A DNA stretch of 64,000 nucleotides from Rhizobium sp. P32RR-XVIII (GTDB lineage: Bacteria; Pseudomonadota; Alphaproteobacteria; Rhizobiales; Rhizobiaceae), in the NCBI RefSeq assembly GCF_012641395.1, contig NZ_JABAIH010000003.1, forward strand, positions 682,001-746,000, given 5' to 3'. Below, piece by piece: positions 54,104 to 63,833 of this stretch; position 1 is the first letter of the stretch; every line of letters begins with the position of its first letter. The position numbers and the translations under genes are program-made. A model generated the notes under the pieces. It did no database searches, had not been told where the DNA came from, and saw only the letters and a program-made list of their open reading frames with translations.

Positions 54104-54420
54104 GGCATGTGGAAGACGGTGACGAGGTCGCTCTGGACGGGCGAATTGTCCGGGTTGGTGGCCATGATGTCGGCCATGTGCGCCCACCACTTTTTCATCA
54201 CGGGATGGTCCGGCAGTCTCGCCATCGTGTGGTCCCGCGGACGCGTCAGCACGCCGAAGAGGGTGTTCGTCTCGCGGTCGAGATGGATGGAATAATCGCT
54301 GGCGCCGGATTTGTGCAGGAGCTCGACAAGTTCCGGCCAGATCTCGTCGTGCCGCTTCCTATATTCGGCTTCCATGCCTGGGTTGAGCTTCATCTTGAAG
54401 GCGTGTTTTTCGAGGGTCAT
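54100..54420 (-). CDS. rhaU: L-rhamnose mutarotase
   Basis: The 106-residue protein has [40 protein letters not shown] and [12 protein letters not shown], the signature of the RhaM/RhaU mutarotase. It interconverts the alpha and beta anomers of L-rhamnose. It overlaps both neighbours by 4 bases, which indicates tight translational coupling. Confidence 0.94.
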   Translation of the reverse strand: MTLEKHAFKMKLNPGMEAEYRKRHDEIWPELVELLHKSGASDYSIHLDRETNTLFGVLTRPRDHTMARLPDHPVMKKWWAHMADIMATNPDNSPVQSDLVTVFHMP

Positions 54421-55427
54421 CGGGAACTCATGGCCTTGATGCGGCGGGCGATGATGGGAATGGCGATGGTGATGATGAGCAGCAGGCCGATGAAGATCGA
54501 CATGACGATGCCCGGAACGTTGAGCAGGCCGAGCCCGAAGGTGACGAGGCCCATCACGAAGGCGGCGATGACCACCCCGACGATCGTGCCGGAGCCGCCG
54601 AGGATCGAGACGCCGCCGAGCACCACCATGGTCACGACTTCGAGTTCCCAGCCCTGTGCGATCGAGGGCCGGGTGGAACCGAGACGCGAGGTAAGGCAGA
54701 CCGCTGCAATGCCGCTCATGACGCCGGTCAGCATGAAAAGGATGAACTTAACGCGCTCGACGGGAATGCCCGAGAAGCGCGCGGCAAAATCATTGTTGCC
54801 GATCGTATAGATCTGGCGGCCGAAATTCGTCGCGTGCAGCAGGATTGCAAAGGCGATCGCAAGCACTATGAACAGCACGAATTCGAAGGAGAACACCCAG
54901 ACGACATAGCCCTGGCCGAAATAGGCGAAATCGGCGGGATATTTGCCATAGGCCTGATCGCCGAGCACGATGTAGGAAATGCCGCGGAACAGGCTCATGG
55001 TCCCGATGGTGACGACGATCGACGGCAGTTTCAGCACGGAGACCAGGAAGCCATTGAAAATCCCGCAGAGCAGACCGGTGCCGATGCCGATCAAGACGAG
55101 ACCGGCTGTGCCGACGCCCACTTGCGCCGCCGCGCCCATGGCGGTCGAGGCAAGCGCGATGATGGCGGCTACCGAGAGGTCGATCTCACCGGCAATGACG
55201 AGCAGCGCCATGGCAAAGGCGATCATCGCCTTTTCGGTGAAGTTGAAGGTCGCGTCCGAGAGGTTCCAGGCGTTGAGGAAATAGGGCGACGCCAGGGAAT
55301 TGAAAATGAAGATCAGTATCGCGACGCCGAAGAGCAGCACTTCCCAGCTGGACATGATGCGGCGGAACGGGGTGCCGAGACGATCGGGAATGACGCGTTT
55401 TTCGGTCGGGGCGGAAACGGTGCTCAT
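54417..55427 (-). CDS. rhaQ: Rhamnose ABC transporter permease
   Basis: The 336-residue membrane protein belongs to the ribose/rhamnose-type permease family: [23 protein letters not shown] and [23 protein letters not shown]. About ten hydrophobic segments are evident. It pairs with RhaP. The gene overlaps rhaP by 4 bases and rhaU by 4 bases. Confidence 0.92.
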   Translation of the reverse strand: MSTVSAPTEKRVIPDRLGTPFRRIMSSWEVLLFGVAILIFIFNSLASPYFLNAWNLSDATFNFTEKAMIAFAMALLVIAGEIDLSVAAIIALASTAMGAAAQVGVGTAGLVLIGIGTGLLCGIFNGFLVSVLKLPSIVVTIGTMSLFRGISYIVLGDQAYGKYPADFAYFGQGYVVWVFSFEFVLFIVLAIAFAILLHATNFGRQIYTIGNNDFAARFSGIPVERVKFILFMLTGVMSGIAAVCLTSRLGSTRPSIAQGWELEVVTMVVLGGVSILGGSGTIVGVVIAAFVMGLVTFGLGLLNVPGIVMSIFIGLLLIITIAIPIIARRIKAMSSR

Positions 55428-56425
55428 GCGGCCACCTCGGCTGGAGTGTCTGCGGCTGCCTTGTCACGCAGGATGATGCGGCCGCGACTGCGCTCGCGCC
55501 TCGCGTTGAAGACGACGGCGAGAATGATGACGGTGCCCGATATCGCCATCTGCGTGAAGGGCGAGATACCGATGACGGGAAGCGCGTTCTTGATGACGCC
55601 GAGGAAGAGGGCGCCGAGCACGGTGCCGATGACCGAACCGACGCCGCCGGCGATCGAGATGCCGCCGATAACGCAGGCTGCGACGCTATCGAGTTCGAAG
55701 CCGCCGGCGATGTCGACATAGGCAACGGCGTAACGGGAGACCCAGAGATAGCTGGCGAGGCCCGCAAGCGCGCCGGAAATCACGAAGGCGAGGAATTTCG
55801 TCCAGCCGGTGTCAATACCCGCATAGACGGCGGCCGTCGGGTTGCCGCCGGTCGCATAGGCCGAGCGCCCGAACTGGGTGAATTTCAGCAGAACATACAT
55901 CAGCACTACGATGATGATCCCGACCCAGCTCAGGACGGGCAGGCCGAGGATCGGCGTGCGCGGCACCGAAAGGAAGATCGGCGTCATCTGATGCGCGTTC
56001 ACCCATGCCCCGCCGGAGACCACGAAGGCCATGCCGCGGTAAATGGTGAGCGTGCCGAGCGTCACGACAATCGGCGGCATTTCGAGCGCCCAGACCATGA
56101 AACCGTTGATGGCGCCGAGGCACGCACCGATGGCGATCGCGGCAACGATCAGCACGATCAGCGGAATACCCGGATAGGCGGCATTCATCATCGCGATCGC
56201 CATGCCGGTGAAGGCGAGATTGGCGGCAACCGAGAGGTCGATCGACTTCGTCAGGATCACCGTCATTTGCGCCAGCGCCAGGATGATCAGAATCGAGGTG
56301 TCGTTGAAGATGCCGGCGAGGTTCGACGGCGTTGCGAAATCCGAAGCGCGGGTCGAGAAGATCGCGATCATCGCGACGATGATAAGGAAAAGCAGGGTTT
56401 CGCGCTTTCTGATCAGTCTTGACAT
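55424..56425 (-). CDS. rhaP: Rhamnose ABC transporter permease
   Basis: The 333-residue permease has LAQMTVILTKSIDLSVAANLA and GGFELDSVAACVIGGISIAGG, the conserved segments of sugar permeases of this class. With RhaQ it forms the membrane channel of the rhamnose importer. It starts 9 bases after rhaT and overlaps rhaQ by 4 bases. Confidence 0.92.
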   Translation of the reverse strand: MSRLIRKRETLLFLIIVAMIAIFSTRASDFATPSNLAGIFNDTSILIILALAQMTVILTKSIDLSVAANLAFTGMAIAMMNAAYPGIPLIVLIVAAIAIGACLGAINGFMVWALEMPPIVVTLGTLTIYRGMAFVVSGGAWVNAHQMTPIFLSVPRTPILGLPVLSWVGIIIVVLMYVLLKFTQFGRSAYATGGNPTAAVYAGIDTGWTKFLAFVISGALAGLASYLWVSRYAVAYVDIAGGFELDSVAACVIGGISIAGGVGSVIGTVLGALFLGVIKNALPVIGISPFTQMAISGTVIILAVVFNARRERSRGRIILRDKAAADTPAEVAA

Positions 56426-56434
56426 GCTTTCACC

Positions 56435-57970
56435 TCACGCATTTCCGGTCGCCGCGCGCACCAGGGTCTCCGGCGAAAGCTGAGCGCGCTCGAAGATGCC
56501 GGCCGAAAGACCTTCCTTCATTACCAGCACGCGATCCGACATGCCGATGATCTCCGGCAGTTCGGAGGAGATCATGATGATCGAAAGGCCTTCGGCGGCG
56601 AGTTCGCTGATGAAGCCATGGACGGCGGCCTTTGAGCCGATATCGATGCCCTTGGTCGGCTCGTCGAGGATGATGACCTTCGGCTTGGTCGCGAGCCACT
56701 TGCCGATGACCACCTTCTGCTGATTGCCGCCGGAAAGCGTGCCGACGGGCACGGAGAGCGCGGCGGCCCTGAGATCGAGCCGCTCGGCATATTTGCGGGC
56801 GAGCGCAAATTCGTTCGCCGCTTTCAGGAAGCCCTTGCGCGAGGTACGGCCGAGCGAGGGCAGCGTCATGTTCTGATAGATCGGCATCGGCAGCGCCAGG
56901 CCGTGGCGGCCGCGCTCTTCCGGCACATAGACGATGCCGGCGCGAATGGCGTCATGGGGAGAGGTGATCGACAGTTCCTTGCCTTCGAGGACAAGCTTGC
57001 CGGAGAGCGGCTTGGTAATGCCGAAGAGCGACTGGCAAAGTTCCGAGCGTCCGGCGCCGATCAGGCCGTAGACGCCAAGAATTTCGCCCTTGCGAAGCGT
57101 GAAGGAGATGTCGCGGAATTCCGTCCGGTGGCAGTAACGCTGGACCTCGAAGACCGGGCCTCCGATATCGACGGCGATCTTCGGAAAGACGTTTTCGACA
57201 TCGCGTCCGACCATCATTTTTACGATCGCGTCCTGCGGCGTCTCCTGGAGCTTGCCGCTTCCGACGGCGCGGCCGTCGCGGAAGACGACGAAATTGTCGG
57301 CGATCTCATAGAGTTCGTCGAACTTATGGCTGATGAAGAGGATCGCCTTGCCCTTGGCTCTCAAGCCCTGGACGATGCGGAAGAGGTCGTCGATCTCCTT
57401 GCGGGAAAGAGCCGCCGTCGGCTCGTCCATGATCACGATGCGGGCCTCGATCGAGAGCGCGCGGGCAATCGCTACCAGATGACGCTGCGCAATAGAGAGG
57501 TCCTTCAGACGGATCGTCGGATCGATGTTGCTTTCGAGCGAGGTGAGCAGCTCCTTCGAGCGGCTGTTCATCGACTTCCAGTCGATGGTGCGGAATTTCG
57601 TGCGCGGCGCATGGCCGAGGAAGATGTTTTCGGCAACCGTCAATTCATCGAAGAGCACGGTTTCCTGATGGATTGCGGTGACTCCGGCGTCGATCGCCGC
57701 TTGTGCGGTGGAGAAGGTAACAGGCTGCCCGTCGACAATGATTTCGCCCTCGTTGGGCTTGTAGATACCGGTCAGAATCTTGACGAGCGTGGATTTCCCC
57801 GCGCCGTTCTCGCCAATCAGCGCCGTGACCTTGCCGGGGTAGAGCGCGATACTGACATTGTCGAGCGCCTTCACGCCGGGAAAAATCTGCGAGATGCCGC
57901 GCATTTCGAGAATGGCATCACCTTCAGGCATAGGGCTGGCATCGTGCTTTTGTGTTGCGGCGGGCATCAT
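56435..57970 (-). CDS. rhaT: Rhamnose ABC transporter ATPase (double domain)
   Basis: The protein has two ABC modules in tandem. The first has Walker A LIGENGAGKST, signature LSIAQRHLVAIARAL and Walker B IVIMDEPTAALS. The second has GVYGLIGAGRSE, LSGGNQQKVVIGKWL and IILDEPTKGID. ATG at 57970 is preferred because AAGGTG lies 6 bases before it; a GTG at 57979 in frame would add 3 residues. This double ATPase drives the RhaS/RhaP/RhaQ importer. Confidence 0.93.
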   Translation of the reverse strand: MMPAATQKHDASPMPEGDAILEMRGISQIFPGVKALDNVSIALYPGKVTALIGENGAGKSTLVKILTGIYKPNEGEIIVDGQPVTFSTAQAAIDAGVTAIHQETVLFDELTVAENIFLGHAPRTKFRTIDWKSMNSRSKELLTSLESNIDPTIRLKDLSIAQRHLVAIARALSIEARIVIMDEPTAALSRKEIDDLFRIVQGLRAKGKAILFISHKFDELYEIADNFVVFRDGRAVGSGKLQETPQDAIVKMMVGRDVENVFPKIAVDIGGPVFEVQRYCHRTEFRDISFTLRKGEILGVYGLIGAGRSELCQSLFGITKPLSGKLVLEGKELSITSPHDAIRAGIVYVPEERGRHGLALPMPIYQNMTLPSLGRTSRKGFLKAANEFALARKYAERLDLRAAALSVPVGTLSGGNQQKVVIGKWLATKPKVIILDEPTKGIDIGSKAAVHGFISELAAEGLSIIMISSELPEIIGMSDRVLVMKEGLSAGIFERAQLSPETLVRAATGNA

Positions 57971-57983
57971 TGGTTTCACCTTA

Positions 57984-58110
57984 AAAACCCCTCCCCAACC
58001 CCTCCCGACAAGGGGGAGGGGCTTGACCCACCGCGATGCCGAGGCTCGCGATGGGAGGGGCGGTGCTGCAGATTTTCTCCCCCTTGTGGGGGAGATGGCC
58101 GGCAGGCCAG
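57984..58110. repeat. RIME-like palindromic intergenic repeat
   Basis: The gap between rhaS and rhaT holds CCCCTCCC (57999-58006) pairing with GGGAGGGG (58014-58021), and TCTCCCCC-TTGT-GGGGGAGA (58076-58095). Two G/C-rich stems in a mosaic with ATGGCCGGCAGGCC are typical of rhizobial intergenic mosaic elements. In the transcript such stems may protect rhaS mRNA and lower downstream expression. Confidence 0.65.
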
Positions 58111-58125
58111 AAGGGGTATTTGCGA

Positions 58126-59121
58126 TCAGAAGACCTTGGAGAACTGGTCGATGTTCGAAGCGTTGTAGACGAACGGATCGGCCATCGCGGCTTCGCCATT
58201 GTCGCCAACCTTGATCTTGCCCATGCGGCCGGCTTCGATCTCGCTGCCCGGCTTGCCGTCGGCGTCACCCTTAACGAGGTGATAGGCGATCTGCGTTGCC
58301 GAATAGCCGAGGTCGATCGGGTTCCAGATGGCGAATTCCTTCGTCGCGCCGGACTTGATCGCGCCGGCCATTTCGGACGGCAGGCCAAGGCCGGTGACGT
58401 AGACCTTGCCGACGAGGCCCTTGTCCTCGACCACCTTGGAGGCGGCGAGCACGCCGACTGTCGTCGGAGCGACGATGACCTTGACGTTCGGGTTGGACTT
58501 CAGCAGGCCTTCGGCTTCGCGGTAGGACTTGTCCGAGAGGTCGTCGCCATAGACGGTGGTGACGAGGTTGAGGCCCGGGAAGTCCTTGAGCTGCTTCTTC
58601 ATCTGGTCGATCCAGATGTTCTGGTTCGTTGCGGTCGACGTTGCCGACAGGATGGCGAAATCACCCTTGCCGCCGTCGAGATGGTCCTTGGCAAGCGTCA
58701 GGCACATCTTGCCGATCAGCTCGTTGGACGACGGGTTGAGCTGCAGGATGCGGCCCTCAGGAGCAACGCCGGAGTCCCACGAAATGACCTTGATGCCGCG
58801 TTGAGCAGCTTTCTTCAGGGCGGGAACGACGGCGTCCGGGTCGTTTGCCGAAATCGCGATGGCATCGACGCCCTGGGCGATCAGCGAATTGATGACTTCG
58901 ATCTGGCCTTCGGCCGTCGGTGCAGTCGGGCCCGTATAGATGATCTCGACACCGCCGAGTTCCTTGGCAGCTTCCTGCGCACCCTTGTTTGCGGCATCGA
59001 AGAAGCCGTTGCCGAGCGATTTGACGACGAGACCGATCTTCATGTCAGCCGCGCTTGCAGCTCCTGCCATCATGACGACGGCGAGCGCTACGCCCACCGC
59101 GAGTTTCCTTGCGAGTTTCAT
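58126..59121 (-). CDS. rhaS: Rhamnose ABC transporter substrate-binding protein
   Basis: The 331-residue protein has a signal peptide (KLARKLAVGVALAVVMMAGA, cleavage after ASA) and a periplasmic sugar-binding fold: KIGLVVKSLGNGFFDAANKG, AQGVDAIAISANDPDAV, and IKVISWDSGVAPEGR. It is the first structural gene of the operon and lies 48 bases after rhaR. It binds rhamnose in the periplasm and hands it to RhaP/RhaQ. Confidence 0.92.
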   Translation of the reverse strand: MKLARKLAVGVALAVVMMAGAASAADMKIGLVVKSLGNGFFDAANKGAQEAAKELGGVEIIYTGPTAPTAEGQIEVINSLIAQGVDAIAISANDPDAVVPALKKAAQRGIKVISWDSGVAPEGRILQLNPSSNELIGKMCLTLAKDHLDGGKGDFAILSATSTATNQNIWIDQMKKQLKDFPGLNLVTTVYGDDLSDKSYREAEGLLKSNPNVKVIVAPTTVGVLAASKVVEDKGLVGKVYVTGLGLPSEMAGAIKSGATKEFAIWNPIDLGYSATQIAYHLVKGDADGKPGSEIEAGRMGKIKVGDNGEAAMADPFVYNASNIDQFSKVF

Positions 59122-59169
59122 GCTTTCATCCTCCCAGTTAATCGACTGTTCACACCTCGCCGGCGCCCC

Positions 59170-59982
59170 TTATGCGACCGACGAGGAATCCTCCTTCACA
59201 ACTTGCAGGCCGACGCTCGCAACCACGAGCGTAACGCCTGCGTCTTCGATCATCTTGACGGCCTCCTCTGGAATGCCATCATCGGTGATGATCGTCGAAA
59301 TGCGATCGAGCGGGCATAGAATGAGGCTCGACCGGCGGCGAAACTTACTGGAATCAACCATGACGACGAGTTCGTCGGCCTGATGCATCAGCTTCTGTTC
59401 GCTTTGAATAATCTGCGCGTCAGCCTCCATCACGCCAAGCGGGCCGACGCCCTGCGCGCCGATGAAAAAGCGCCTCGCATAGAAATTTCGGATTGCGTCA
59501 TTGTCGAAGGGCGACAGGATGAGGCTCTGCTCGCGATAGATGACCCCGCCCGGCACGGTCACCGTGTTCTTGGAGTGCTTGACCAAGTGCTCGGCGATCG
59601 CGAAGGAATTTGTCATGACCTGCATACGGTGCCCGGACATGTAATGCACCATCTGGAACGTCGTGGTGCCGCCATTGATGATGATGGCGTCGCCCGGATC
59701 GCAAAGATCGACGGCTGCGCGAGCAATTGCGCGCTTCTTATCGATATTGAGCGATTCTGAGACTTTGAAGGGTCGGCCCGCGAGATTGCCGAGCTGTGGC
59801 GGATGCACCGCTTCGGCTCCGCCCCGCACGCGCCGGATCTTACCCTGCACATGGAGGGCCGCAATATCTCGGCGGATCGTGGCCTCGGAAGCCTCGGTCA
59901 ATTCAGCAATGTCCTGAATCGTGACGACCGACTTTTCCTGTACCGCGCTCAAGATGATGCGATGGCGTTCGCGTTCGTGCAT
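59170..59982 (-). CDS. rhaR: DeoR-family regulator of rhamnose genes
   Basis: ATG at 59982 has GGGAGGAGCCCA directly upstream and is preferred over an open frame 11 codons longer, giving 270 residues. The N-terminal DeoR helix-turn-helix reads SVVTIQDIAELTEASEATIR, then RVRGGAEA. The C-terminal sugar-phosphate-binding domain has IINGGTTTFQMVHYM. In R. leguminosarum RhaR represses the locus. Its likely operator lies in the gap to rhaD. Confidence 0.9.
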   Translation of the reverse strand: MHERERHRIILSAVQEKSVVTIQDIAELTEASEATIRRDIAALHVQGKIRRVRGGAEAVHPPQLGNLAGRPFKVSESLNIDKKRAIARAAVDLCDPGDAIIINGGTTTFQMVHYMSGHRMQVMTNSFAIAEHLVKHSKNTVTVPGGVIYREQSLILSPFDNDAIRNFYARRFFIGAQGVGPLGVMEADAQIIQSEQKLMHQADELVVMVDSSKFRRRSSLILCPLDRISTIITDDGIPEEAVKMIEDAGVTLVVASVGLQVVKEDSSSVA

Positions 59983-60026
59983 TGGGCTCCTCCCGTAGTC
60001 ATATTTATTTCGCATCCGTTAAAAGC

Positions 60027-60099
60027 TGTCAATCAAAAACGCTCAAAAATATTCATATTGCGCTGCACAATAACGGTTTTTGATCGTTTTCGATTGACA
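60027..60099. promoter_or_regulatory. Long inverted repeat: probable RhaR operator
   Basis: The left arm 60027-60048 (TGTCAATCAAAAACGC, then TCAAAA) and right arm 60078-60099 (TTTTGATCGTTTTCGATTGA, then CA) match in 20 of 22 positions as inverted copies, 29 bases apart. They lie between the divergent rhaR and rhaD starts. The spacing suits DNA looping by a DeoR-type oligomer, and the A-tracts may help bending. Both promoters could be repressed at once. Confidence 0.75.
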
Positions 60100-60177
60100 A
60101 CGCGCGTTTTGATGAGCGATACCATGATCGGAAGGAACGCGGATTTTGTCCGCGCTAAAGACACAAGGGAGGATGAA

Positions 60178-62274
60178 ATGGCAGCCACCGTCCGGCTTCT
60201 TGAGAACCGTTGGGACGACTCTTATGCGGCGAGGCTCGATGAGCCCGGCAAGCTGCTCTACCGCTCGAATCTCTTGGGTGCAGACAAGCGCATCACCAAT
60301 TACGGCGGCGGCAACACCTCCGCTAAGGTGATGGAAACCGATCCGCTGACCGGCGAAAAGGTCAAGGTTCTCTGGGTCAAAGGCTCCGGCGGCGACGTCG
60401 GAACGATCAAACTCGACGGTTTCGCAACGCTTTATCAAGAAAAGCTCGAGTCCTTGAAGAGCATTTACAAGGGTGTCGAAGACGAAGACCGTATGGTCGG
60501 CTTTCTGCCGCACTGCACGTTCAACCTGAATGCGCGCGCCGCTTCCATCGATACGCCGCTGCACGGGTTCGTGCCCTTCACGCATGTCGACCACATGCAC
60601 CCCGATGCGATCATCGCCATCGCCGCCTCCCGGAATTCCCGTGAACTGACGAAGCAGATCTTCGGCGACGAAATCGGCTGGCTGCCGTGGCGCCGTCCGG
60701 GCTTCCAACTCGGCCTTGATCTCGAAGCTTTCGTCAAGGCGAACCCCAATGCCAAGGGCGTGGTTCTCGAAAGCCATGGCCTGTTCACCTGGGCGAATGA
60801 CGCCAAGGCCTGCTACGCGCTGACGCTCGACATCATCAACACGGCAATCAAATGGTTTGCCGAGCAGACCGAGAACAAGACGATCTTCGGCGGCGCTGCG
60901 ACGCAGAGCCTGCCGGTTGCCGAGCGCCGCGCCATCGCCGCACGCTTGATGCCGGAAATCCGCGGACGGATCGGCAAGCAGGAGCGCAAGCTCGGTCACT
61001 TCGACGATCAGGACGCGGTGCTCGAATTCGTCAATTCGAAGGAGCTTCGTCCGCTCGGCGCGCTTGGTACCAGCTGCCCGGACCACTTCCTGCGCACCAA
61101 GATCCGCCCGCTGATCATCGATTTCGACCCGGCCAAGCCCGATGTCGATACGATCGTTGCCGGCCTCGACAAGGCGTTGGAAGACTATCGCGCCGACTAC
61201 GCCCGATATTACAACGACTGCAAGCACGACAATTCGCCCGCCATGCGCGATGCGAACCCCGTCATCTTCCTCGTCCCGGGTGTCGGCATGCTGTCCTTTG
61301 CCCGCGACAAGGCAACGGCCCGCATCGCCAGCGAATTCTACGTCAACGCGATCAACGTCATGCGCGGCGCGTCGACGGTTTCGGAATATCAGGGCCTGCC
61401 GGAACAGGAGGCCTTCGATATCGAATACTGGCTGCTCGAGGAGGCGAAGCTTCAGCGCATGCCGAAGTCGAAGAGCCTTGCCGGCAAGGTGGCATTCGTT
61501 ACCGGCGGCGCCGGCGGCATCGGCCGTGCAACGGCGGCGCGCCTGGCAGGCGAGGGTGCCTGCGTGGTTCTGGCCGATATCGACCAGGAAGCACTGGAGG
61601 CGACGAAGGCCGATTTCGCCAAACAGTTCGGCGTCGATGCGGTTCGCGGCGTCAAGCTCGACGTCACCAAGGAAGACGCGGTGATCTCGTCCTTCGCGGA
61701 AGCCTGCGTTGAGTTCGGCGGTGTGGATATCCTCGTTTCGAACGCGGGTATCGCTTCCTCCGCTCCGATCGAAAGCACCGAGCTTTCGATGTGGAACAAG
61801 AACATGGACATTCTCGCGACCGGATATTTCCTGGTCTCGCGCGAAGCCTTCCGTCTGTTCCGCAAGCAGAATCTGGGCGGCAACGTCGTCTTCGTCGCGT
61901 CGAAGAATGGTCTTGCTTCCTCGCCGAACGCCGCTGCCTATTGCGCGGCCAAGGCTGCCGAAATCCATCTTGCCCGCTGCCTGGCGCTGGAAGGCGCGGA
62001 AGCAGGCATTCGCGTCAATACGGTGAACCCGGATGCGGTGCTGCGCGGCTCCAAGATCTGGAGTGGCGAATGGCGCGAACAGCGCGCTGCCTCGTCGAAG
62101 ATCGAGGTGGACGAACTTGAGGAACATTACCGCAAGCGCTCGATGCTGAAGCTTAACGTTTTCCCGGAAGATATTGCCGAAGCAATCTATTTCCTCGCTT
62201 CGGATCTTTCGGCGAAGTCCACCGGCAACATCATCAACGTCGATGCCGGCAACGCCCAGAGCTTTACGCGGTAG
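60178..62274 (+). CDS. rhaD: Bifunctional rhamnulose-1-phosphate aldolase / alcohol dehydrogenase
   Basis: ATG at 60178 has GGGAGGATGAA before it, giving 698 residues. Residues 1-425 form a class II aldolase domain: YGGGNTSAKVME, then HTHVDHMHPDA-type zinc-binding region (FTHVDHMHPDAI), and SHGLFTWANDA. From about 428 an SDR domain follows with FVTGGAGGIGRATAARL, VSNAGIASS, Ser in FVASKNG and YCAAKAAEIH. It splits rhamnulose 1-phosphate into dihydroxyacetone phosphate and L-lactaldehyde, and the SDR half would oxidise or reduce the latter. Confidence 0.93.
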   Translation: MAATVRLLENRWDDSYAARLDEPGKLLYRSNLLGADKRITNYGGGNTSAKVMETDPLTGEKVKVLWVKGSGGDVGTIKLDGFATLYQEKLESLKSIYKGVEDEDRMVGFLPHCTFNLNARAASIDTPLHGFVPFTHVDHMHPDAIIAIAASRNSRELTKQIFGDEIGWLPWRRPGFQLGLDLEAFVKANPNAKGVVLESHGLFTWANDAKACYALTLDIINTAIKWFAEQTENKTIFGGAATQSLPVAERRAIAARLMPEIRGRIGKQERKLGHFDDQDAVLEFVNSKELRPLGALGTSCPDHFLRTKIRPLIIDFDPAKPDVDTIVAGLDKALEDYRADYARYYNDCKHDNSPAMRDANPVIFLVPGVGMLSFARDKATARIASEFYVNAINVMRGASTVSEYQGLPEQEAFDIEYWLLEEAKLQRMPKSKSLAGKVAFVTGGAGGIGRATAARLAGEGACVVLADIDQEALEATKADFAKQFGVDAVRGVKLDVTKEDAVISSFAEACVEFGGVDILVSNAGIASSAPIESTELSMWNKNMDILATGYFLVSREAFRLFRKQNLGGNVVFVASKNGLASSPNAAAYCAAKAAEIHLARCLALEGAEAGIRVNTVNPDAVLRGSKIWSGEWREQRAASSKIEVDELEEHYRKRSMLKLNVFPEDIAEAIYFLASDLSAKSTGNIINVDAGNAQSFTR

Positions 62275-62284
62275 GGCGGTAGAG

Positions 62285-62450
62285 TTTCCCTTCTCCCCAG
62301 CGGGGAGAAGATGCCCGTTAGGGCAGATGAGGGGGATGCCGAGCGAAGTGAGGCGTGCCTTGAGCGGGTAGCGAAAGGCCCATGGGTGTTCCGGTGAGTG
62401 GGCCCCCTCATCCGGCCCTTCGGGCCACCTTCTCCCCAAGGGGAGAAGAG
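62285..62450. repeat. RIME-like palindromic repeat between rhaD and rhaI
   Basis: The gap holds three perfect stems: CTTCTCCCC-AGC-GGGGAGAAG (62290-62310), GGCCC-TTC-GGGCC (62414-62426) and CTTCTCCCC-AA-GGGGAGAAG (62429-62448). The outer arms are copies of one another. GATGAGGGGGATG and CCCCCTCATC in the middle are also complementary. This is a rhizobial mosaic element inserted inside the rhaDI transcript. Confidence 0.75.
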
Positions 62451-62474
62451 AAGGCGACATATCGGGAGGAAATC

Positions 62475-63767
62475 ATGACCGAACTGAAGATCGCGCGGGA
62501 CGTCATTGCGCAGGAAAACGACAAGCGCGCAAAAGCGCTCAAGGAAGACTACGATGCGCTGGGTGCGACGCTTTCCCGCCGCGGCGTTGATATTGACGCC
62601 ATCACAAAGAAGGTCTCCGAATTCTTCGTCGCCGTTCCCTCCTGGGGCGTCGGCACCGGCGGCACACGTTTCGCCCGCTTCCCCGGAACCGGAGAGCCGC
62701 GCAGCATCTTCGACAAGCTTGACGATTGCGCCGTCATTCATCAGCTGACGCAGGCAACGCCGACGGTCTCCTTGCATATTCCCTGGGACAAGACCGATGC
62801 AAAGGAGCTGAAGGCCAAGGGCGATGCGCTGGGCTTGGGCTTCGATGCGATGAACTCAAACACCTTTTCCGACGCGCCCGGCCAGAAGCACTCCTATAAG
62901 TACGGTTCGCTGAGCCACACGGATGCCGCGACACGCGCTCAGGCGGTCGAACACAATCTGGAATGCATCGAGATCGGCAAGGCGATCGGCTCAAAGGCAC
63001 TGACCGTCTGGATCGGCGACGGCTCGAACTTCCCTGGCCAGAGCAATTTCACCAAGGCCTTCGAGCGTTATCTCGCGGCAATGGCGGAAATCTACAAGGT
63101 GCTGCCGGACGACTGGCGGCTCTTCTCCGAGCACAAGATGTACGAGCCCGCCTTCTATTCGACGGTGGTGCAGGACTGGGGTACCAACTACCTGATCGCG
63201 CAGACGCTGGGGCCGAAGGCCCAGTGCCTCGTCGATCTCGGTCATCATGCGCCGAACACCAATATCGAGATGATCGTCGCCCGCCTCATCCAGTTCGGCA
63301 AGCTGGGCGGTTTTCATTTCAACGACTCGAAATATGGCGACGACGATCTCGATGCCGGTGCCATCGAGCCCTACCGACTGTTCCTGGTTTTCAACGAGCT
63401 GGTCGACGCCGAATATCGAGGTGTGAAGGGTTTCGACCCGGCGCATATGATCGATCAGTCGCATAACGTCACCGATCCCATCGAGAGCCTGATCAACAGC
63501 GCCAACGAAATTCGCCGTGCCTACGCACAGGCGCTGATCGTCGACCGCAAGGCGCTTTCCGGCTATCAGGATGAGAATGATGCGTTGATGGCGACCGAGA
63601 CGCTGAAGCGCGCCTACCGCGCCGATGTCGAGCCGATCCTTGCCGAAGCGCGCCGCCGGGTGGGCGGTGCCATCGATCCGGTCGCGACTTACCGAGCAAG
63701 CGGTTACCGCAGGCAGGTCTCCGCCGAACGTCCGACTTCGGCAGCCGGTGGCGGCGGCATCATCTGA
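62475..63767 (+). CDS. rhaI: L-rhamnose isomerase
   Basis: ATG at 62475 with GGGAGGAAATC upstream gives 430 residues (TELKIARDVIAQENDKRAK). It has WGVGTGGTRFARFPG, VSLHIPWDKTDAKELK, WIGDGSNFPGQSNFTKAFER, LFSEHKMYEPAFYST and LVDLGHHAPNTNIEMIVARL, the signature of the Pseudomonas-type L-rhamnose isomerase. It converts L-rhamnose to L-rhamnulose. It lies after rhaD behind the mosaic repeat and ends before a palindromic terminator. Confidence 0.95.
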   Translation: MTELKIARDVIAQENDKRAKALKEDYDALGATLSRRGVDIDAITKKVSEFFVAVPSWGVGTGGTRFARFPGTGEPRSIFDKLDDCAVIHQLTQATPTVSLHIPWDKTDAKELKAKGDALGLGFDAMNSNTFSDAPGQKHSYKYGSLSHTDAATRAQAVEHNLECIEIGKAIGSKALTVWIGDGSNFPGQSNFTKAFERYLAAMAEIYKVLPDDWRLFSEHKMYEPAFYSTVVQDWGTNYLIAQTLGPKAQCLVDLGHHAPNTNIEMIVARLIQFGKLGGFHFNDSKYGDDDLDAGAIEPYRLFLVFNELVDAEYRGVKGFDPAHMIDQSHNVTDPIESLINSANEIRRAYAQALIVDRKALSGYQDENDALMATETLKRAYRADVEPILAEARRRVGGAIDPVATYRASGYRRQVSAERPTSAAGGGGII

Positions 63768-63798
63768 AAAACGTCCACAAAGCCTCCCAAGGCTCTGG

Positions 63799-63824
63799 GG
63801 CCGCCGCTTCATGAAGCGGCGGCC
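63799..63824. terminator. Palindromic hairpin between rhaI and the AhpD-like gene
   Basis: GGCCGCCGCTTC-AT-GAAGCGGCGGCC is a perfect palindrome in the 66-base gap between two convergent genes. It can act as a terminator in both directions, although there is no T-run. Confidence 0.75.
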
Positions 63825-63833
63825 GGTGTTGGA

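Noticed and set aside
60043..62460. An 805-codon reverse-strand frame opposite rhaD
   Set aside because: It is an antisense shadow of rhaD in GC-rich codon use; its translation is rich in Arg/Asp/Ala without domains, while the forward frame is a clear enzyme.
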